Part shown: positions 60,300 through 64,000 of the stretch, piece after piece
How the letters are laid out: the number at the start of each line of letters is the position of its first letter
Position numbering within the stretch: position 1 is the first letter of the stretch
Origin: Candidatus Methylomirabilota bacterium
GTDB lineage: Bacteria; Methylomirabilota; Methylomirabilia; Rokubacteriales; CSP1-6
Direction of reading: 5' to 3'
Assembly (NCBI GenBank): GCA_035764725.1
Contig: DASTYT010000047.1
Location: forward strand, 62,001 to 126,000
DNA length: 64,000 nt
Made by a program: the position numbers and the translations under genes
The notes under the pieces: model-generated
What the model saw: the letters and a program-made list of their open reading frames with translations, nothing else
Databases searched by the model: none
Told to the model about the DNA's origin: nothing

Positions 60300-60319
60300 G
60301 GGGCCCGCCGCCGGGCCCC
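60300..60319. terminator. Strong GC hairpin after trpD
   Basis: A perfect 7-bp stem GGGGCCC / GGGCCCC with a 6-base loop begins 2 bases beyond the trpD stop, next to a second CCGGGC-rich inverted repeat at 60288-60300. It separates trpD from the GntR promoter on the same strand. There is no T-tract, so it would be an atypical terminator. Confidence 0.4.
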
Positions 60320-60321
60320 GC

Positions 60322-61398
60322 TCAGGCGTCCCGCGCGGGAGCCAGACGATGCGACAGCGCCGCGAGCTCGCCGAGCTTGCGCGCGGCGGCGCCGGAATCC
60401 ACGGAGGCGGCGGCCATCGCCACTCCGTCCTTGAAGTCCTGCGCCTTGCCGCCCACGACCAGCGCCGCGGCGGCGTTCACGAGCACGATGTCGCGCCGCG
60501 GCCCCGTCTCGCCCGCGAGGATCCCGCGGATGATCTGCGCGTTCTCCTCCCGGTCGCCGCCCTGGAGCTCGCGCAGTGTCGCGCGGGGCACCCCGAAGTC
60601 CTCGGGCCGCAGTTGCGACGTCCGCACCACACCCTCGCGCGCCTCGGCGATCTGGGTGTCGCCGGTGGTGGTGATCTCGTCGAGGCCGTCGGCGCCGTGC
60701 ACCACGAGCGCGCGCCGCGTGCCGAGCTCGGCGAGCACGCGCGCCAGCGGCTCGGTGAGCGCGGCCGAGTAGACGCCGATGAGCTGGGCGTTGGCGCCGG
60801 CGGGATTGGTCAGGGGCCCCAGCATGTTGAACACGGTCCGCACGCCCATCTCGCGTCGCGCCGCCATCACGTGCTTCATGGCCGTGTGCAGGAGCGGGGC
60901 GTAGAGGAAGCCGATGCCGACCTCGTCGAGGCACCGGGCGACCTGGGCCGGACCCAGCTCGAGATTGACCCCGAGGGTTTCCACCACGTCGGCAGACCCG
61001 CAGAGGGATGACACCGAGCGGTTGCCGTGCTTGGCCACCTTCACCCCGGCGCCCGCGGCGACGAACGCGGTGGCGGTCGAGACGTTGAAGGTGCCGGAGG
61101 CGTCGCCGCCGGTCCCACATGTGTCGATCAACATTTCTCGATCGGTTCCGGTGGCGCCGACGACGTCGCCGTCGTGCGTCCGTACCTTGACCACCTTCTG
61201 CCGCATGACCTGAGCGAAGCCGATGAGCTCCTCGACGATCTCCCCCTTCATGCGGAGGGCGGTGAGGAACGCGGCGATCTGGGCATTGGTGGCGGCCCCC
61301 GACATGATGGCCTCCATCGCCGCCGCCGCCTCGATGCGGCTGAGGTCGCGGCGATCGACGAGGGCGCGAACCGCTTCGGTGATGATCGGGCTGGTCAT
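60322..61398 (-). CDS. trpD: Anthranilate phosphoribosyltransferase
   Basis: A 358-residue enzyme of tryptophan synthesis, joining anthranilate to PRPP. The PRPP motif DTCGTGGD is at residues 92-99, KHGNR at 123-127, and the metal region DGLDEITTT is intact. No other trp gene is in the window; it lies alone between a sensor kinase and a catabolic operon. A 10-residue stretch before DTCGTGGD (DVVGATGTDRE) is longer than in many homologs. It follows the kinase gene by 21 bases and may be read from it. Confidence 0.93.
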   Translation of the reverse strand: MTSPIITEAVRALVDRRDLSRIEAAAAMEAIMSGAATNAQIAAFLTALRMKGEIVEELIGFAQVMRQKVVKVRTHDGDVVGATGTDREMLIDTCGTGGDASGTFNVSTATAFVAAGAGVKVAKHGNRSVSSLCGSADVVETLGVNLELGPAQVARCLDEVGIGFLYAPLLHTAMKHVMAARREMGVRTVFNMLGPLTNPAGANAQLIGVYSAALTEPLARVLAELGTRRALVVHGADGLDEITTTGDTQIAEAREGVVRTSQLRPEDFGVPRATLRELQGGDREENAQIIRGILAGETGPRRDIVLVNAAAALVVGGKAQDFKDGVAMAAASVDSGAAARKLGELAALSHRLAPARDA

Positions 61399-61419
61399 GG
61401 GGCGCTCAGGCGCCCGATT

Positions 61420-64000
61420 CTACTCCCTGGGGCGGAGCGTGGCCAGCAGGGCCAGCGTCTCCTGGAGGCCGAGCGGCTTGGTCAGCACCGCCTGGACGCC
61501 GTGTCCGGCCAGCTCCTGCGGCGACACCTCCACCCCGAAGCCGGTGACCACGAAGATGGGGAGACCAGGGCGAAGCTCGCTGATGGCCCGGGCCACCTCC
61601 CAGCCCGACATGCCCGGCATGGCCAGGTCGGTGAAGACGGCGTCGAAGGGCTCGGTCCGGAAGCGCTCGATCGCCGCGGTCCCGCCATCCAGCACCACCG
61701 CGGTGTGCCCGGCCGAGGCGATGATGTCTCCCAGCACCTCGCCCACGGCCCGCTCGTCGTCGACCACGAGGCACCGGAGGGACGCGGCGGCGGACGGCGC
61801 GATCGCCCGCGCGTCGGAGGCTTCGGTGAGGGTGGTGTGCGGGAATGTGAGGCGGAAGCGCGTCCCCTTGCCCTCCTCGCTCTCCACCGTGATCCTGGCG
61901 CCGTGCCGCGAGAGGATGCCGTAGGTCATCGACAGCCCGAGGCCGGTGCCCTGGGGGCCCTTGGTGGTGAAGAACGGATCGAAGATGCGCTCGCGCACGT
62001 GCTCGGGCATGCCGGTGCCGGTGTCGGCCACCGAGAGCTCCACGTGCTGGACATTGGCCTGGGTGGCGAAGGACAGCGTGCCGCCCTCCGGCATCGCGTC
62101 GAGCGCGTTCAAGATGAGGTTGATCAGCGCTTCGCGCAGCTCGGCGGGATCGCCGGCGACGGGCGGCAGGCTCGGCGCCAGCGCGGTCACGATCTGGATG
62201 GTCACCCCCGGCGTGCGCGCCTCGTCGCGCCAGCGGGACTCGGTGCTCTCCAGGGACTCCTGGACGACGCGGTTGAGGCTTACCGCCACCACTGGCTGGT
62301 CGCGGCGGATCCGCGTGAACTCCTGGAGACGGCGCACGGTGTGGGCCCCGTCCATGCCGGAGCGCTCGATCACCTCGATCCAGCGGCGGTGCTTGGGATC
62401 GCGCACCTCGTTGAGCAAGAGCTGGGCGCGCCCCACGATGGCGGCGAGCACGTTGTTGAAGTCGTGGGCGACGCCGGAGGCCATCTCGCCGAGAGCCCGG
62501 AGCTTCTCCGTGCGCACGAGCTGATCCTGCGCGGCGGCCAGCTCGCCGTAGGCGCGCGAGCGCTCCCCGTAGAGGGCGGCGCTGCGTAGCGCGAGCGCGG
62601 CCAGGTCCGCGATGTTGCCGAGGAGATGCTCGTCGCCCGCGGTGAACTCTCGGTCGCGGCGGCGCAGGCCCAACACGCCGACCGGCCGCTCGCCCGCCTT
62701 CATGGGCACTCCGAGCCAGTGCGGGAGCGGCTCCGGCCCCTGGATCGGCGCGACGCCGTGGCGCCCGCACTCCGCCAGGTACTCGCGCGTGCGGACGGGT
62801 CGGCCCGAGTCCAGCACCACCGACATGAGGCCCACCCCGCGACGCGGGTAGCGGCGGGGCACGCCGCCGTCCACGCGCCCGCCCGCGATGCGCAGCAGGA
62901 GCTCGAACTCGTCGGCCGCCTCATCGTGCACCAGGATCACGAGGTGCTCGACTTCGAAGATCCGGGCGATGTGCTGGTGCAGCGTGGCCACCACCGCGGC
63001 GCGGTCCAGGCTCCCCGTCACCGCGCGGGAGAGATCGTTCAGCACAGACAGCTCGGCGACGCGCCGGTCGTTGTCGCGGAAGAGCCGCGCGTTCTCGAGC
63101 GCCACCCCGGCCTGGCTGGCCACGCCCTCCATGAGGCGCAGCTCGCTTTCGGGGAACGCGCGGCCGCGCTGCCGCCAGAACACCGTGAAGCCCCCGATCA
63201 TCCGGTCCTTGGCCACGATGGGCACGAAGAGCTGGCTGTGGTGCGAGACCAGGTGGGTGGCCGCGCCCGTCAGTCGAGGGTCCTCGGACACATCCCCGGA
63301 CGCCACCGAGCGCAGGGTGCGCGCCGCCTCCGCGTAGAAGGGATGCGAGGCCACACGCACCCGGAGGCCCCGGAACGCCTCCAGGCGGTCCTTGGGGATG
63401 TGATAGCCCATGAACGGCTCGAGCCAGTCGCCGGAATCATCCAGCAGCCAGATGCCCGCGCCGGTGGCGCCGAGCGAGCGCGAGATGTGGCGGAGGAACT
63501 GGCGCGGCATCTCGTCGAGGTCGAGGGTGGACGAGAGCGTACGGCTCACCGCGAGGAGCGTCTCCGTCTCCTGGAGCTTGCGCGCGGTCTGCTCCACCAG
63601 CTCCACGTTCTCCATCGCGAGGCCGACCTGGGCGCCGAGTCCCTCAATGAGACTGATCTCGGCGGGCTGCGGGTGCCGCCCCGCGCCCCACCACACGAGG
63701 AAGAGCGCGCCCCGCGCCTCTCCCCGCACCAGGATGGGGGCGAACAGCACCGAGTGCGGCGCCATCGCGGCGAAGGATTCCCGGTCGAACCGCGGGTCAT
63801 TGGTCACGTCGGCCGCCCAGATCGCGCGGCCCGCGCGCCAGCAGGCGGTGAGCGTGGGAGTGCGCTCGAGGTGGAAGGGATGCTCGAGGAAGTGGCGCAC
63901 CAGGTGCTTGGGCACGTGATAGCCGGCCACGGGAAGCAGCGCATCGCGCGCCGGGTTGAGCCCGTACACGCCCACCATGTCGGTGCCGAACGCGCGGCTC
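61420..64000 (-). CDS. Multi-GAF hybrid sensor histidine kinase with C-terminal receiver (5' end outside window)
   Basis: The visible 859 residues stay open to the right edge, so the N-terminus is missing. In order: a GAF domain (GYHVP near the start), a second GAF (again GYHIP), a third GAF, a short coiled linker, HisKA with the phosphorylated histidine in GVAHDFNN (about residue 505 after the first visible ATG), HATPase (NLILNALDAM, DTGTGMP, GTGLGLSM) and a receiver with phospho-acceptor Asp in VFTDLAMPGMSG (about 784). No membrane segment is seen, suggesting a cytosolic sensor of a small ligand or redox state. No cognate output regulator is adjacent. Confidence 0.9.
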   Translation of the reverse strand, partial: SRAFGTDMVGVYGLNPARDALLPVAGYHVPKHLVRHFLEHPFHLERTPTLTACWRAGRAIWAADVTNDPRFDRESFAAMAPHSVLFAPILVRGEARGALFLVWWGAGRHPQPAEISLIEGLGAQVGLAMENVELVEQTARKLQETETLLAVSRTLSSTLDLDEMPRQFLRHISRSLGATGAGIWLLDDSGDWLEPFMGYHIPKDRLEAFRGLRVRVASHPFYAEAARTLRSVASGDVSEDPRLTGAATHLVSHHSQLFVPIVAKDRMIGGFTVFWRQRGRAFPESELRLMEGVASQAGVALENARLFRDNDRRVAELSVLNDLSRAVTGSLDRAAVVATLHQHIARIFEVEHLVILVHDEAADEFELLLRIAGGRVDGGVPRRYPRRGVGLMSVVLDSGRPVRTREYLAECGRHGVAPIQGPEPLPHWLGVPMKAGERPVGVLGLRRRDREFTAGDEHLLGNIADLAALALRSAALYGERSRAYGELAAAQDQLVRTEKLRALGEMASGVAHDFNNVLAAIVGRAQLLLNEVRDPKHRRWIEVIERSGMDGAHTVRRLQEFTRIRRDQPVVAVSLNRVVQESLESTESRWRDEARTPGVTIQIVTALAPSLPPVAGDPAELREALINLILNALDAMPEGGTLSFATQANVQHVELSVADTGTGMPEHVRERIFDPFFTTKGPQGTGLGLSMTYGILSRHGARITVESEEGKGTRFRLTFPHTTLTEASDARAIAPSAAASLRCLVVDDERAVGEVLGDIIASAGHTAVVLDGGTAAIERFRTEPFDAVFTDLAMPGMSGWEVARAISELRPGLPIFVVTGFGVEVSPQELAGHGVQAVLTKPLGLQETLALLATLRPRE

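Noticed and set aside
1..64000. Possible CRISPR array, tRNA, rRNA, prophage or insertion sequence
   Set aside because: No regularly spaced repeat-spacer pattern, no CCA-ended cloverleaf or rRNA-like stretch noticed, and no transposase, integrase or phage structural protein among the coding frames. The only repeats are the short dispersed units.

Overview
The window is about 64 kb of very GC-rich, densely packed bacterial chromosome with no gene-free stretch above 300 bases. There are no rRNA or tRNA genes, insertion sequences, phage genes or CRISPR arrays that I can see. Gene content is dominated by branched-chain amino acid type (LIV/HAAT) ABC transporters, acyl-CoA ligases, acyl-CoA dehydrogenases, CoA transferases and solute-binding proteins. 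Together with frequent GTG/TTG starts and ATGA/TGATG start-stop overlaps, this suggests an uncultivated soil or subsurface heterotroph; a Rokubacteria/Methylomirabilota-like genome fits best, but that placement is inference from gene style.

Layout. 1-1822 (minus): membrane-protein operon cut by the window edge. 1846-9484 (plus): PIG-L deacetylase, FAAL-like ligase, F420-type luciferase-like oxidoreductase, M20 peptidase, ModA-like binding protein, and a MetE-like/SAM-methyltransferase fusion. 9488-11453 (minus): a coupled ECF sigma factor - Ogt/Ada - DUF2086 oxygenase operon that looks like an alkylation-damage module. 11502-30781 (minus): about 19 co-directional genes behind a good sigma-70 promoter at 30854-30882. 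They comprise two tandem six-gene LIV cassettes, each with its own long-chain-type acyl-CoA ligase, then a third (degenerate) ligase, an LCAD-type dehydrogenase, a BadH-like SDR, a PfkB kinase, a cyclophilin-like protein and a transaldolase. 30909-39187: TPR protein, GNAT, two CaiB/BaiF CoA transferases around a gamma-carbonic-anhydrase-like protein, a crotonase, a ThDP enzyme and a secreted hypothetical. 39369-45193 (plus): 2-hydroxyacid dehydrogenase, ACMSD-like amidohydrolase, TrpX-like binding protein, UbiD decarboxylase and acyl/aryl ligase. 45226-60279 (minus): one large presumed operon headed by a GntR/UTRA regulator, with ETF, two acyl-CoA dehydrogenases, a B12-dependent acyl-CoA mutase, IlvE, HIT, crotonase, a third LIV transporter, a TRIC-type channel and a NUDIX hydrolase. 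60322-64000 (minus): TrpD and a multi-GAF hybrid histidine kinase open at the right edge.

How it fits together. The 45-60 kb operon reads as a branched-chain amino acid uptake and catabolism unit: LIV import, IlvE transamination, acyl-CoA dehydrogenases feeding ETF, and a mutase. The mutase carries Phe80 and Gln198 instead of the Tyr and Arg that define methylmalonyl-CoA mutase, so it is better read as an isobutyryl-CoA mutase. That would convert valine-derived isobutyryl-CoA to butyryl-CoA. The 11-31 kb operon looks like uptake of carboxylic acids coupled to CoA activation.

A short GC-rich repeat family (unit about 62 bp) occurs at four loci: two intergenic, one at the 5' edge of a livM gene where it may supply the ribosome binding site, and one in frame inside an acyl-CoA dehydrogenase.
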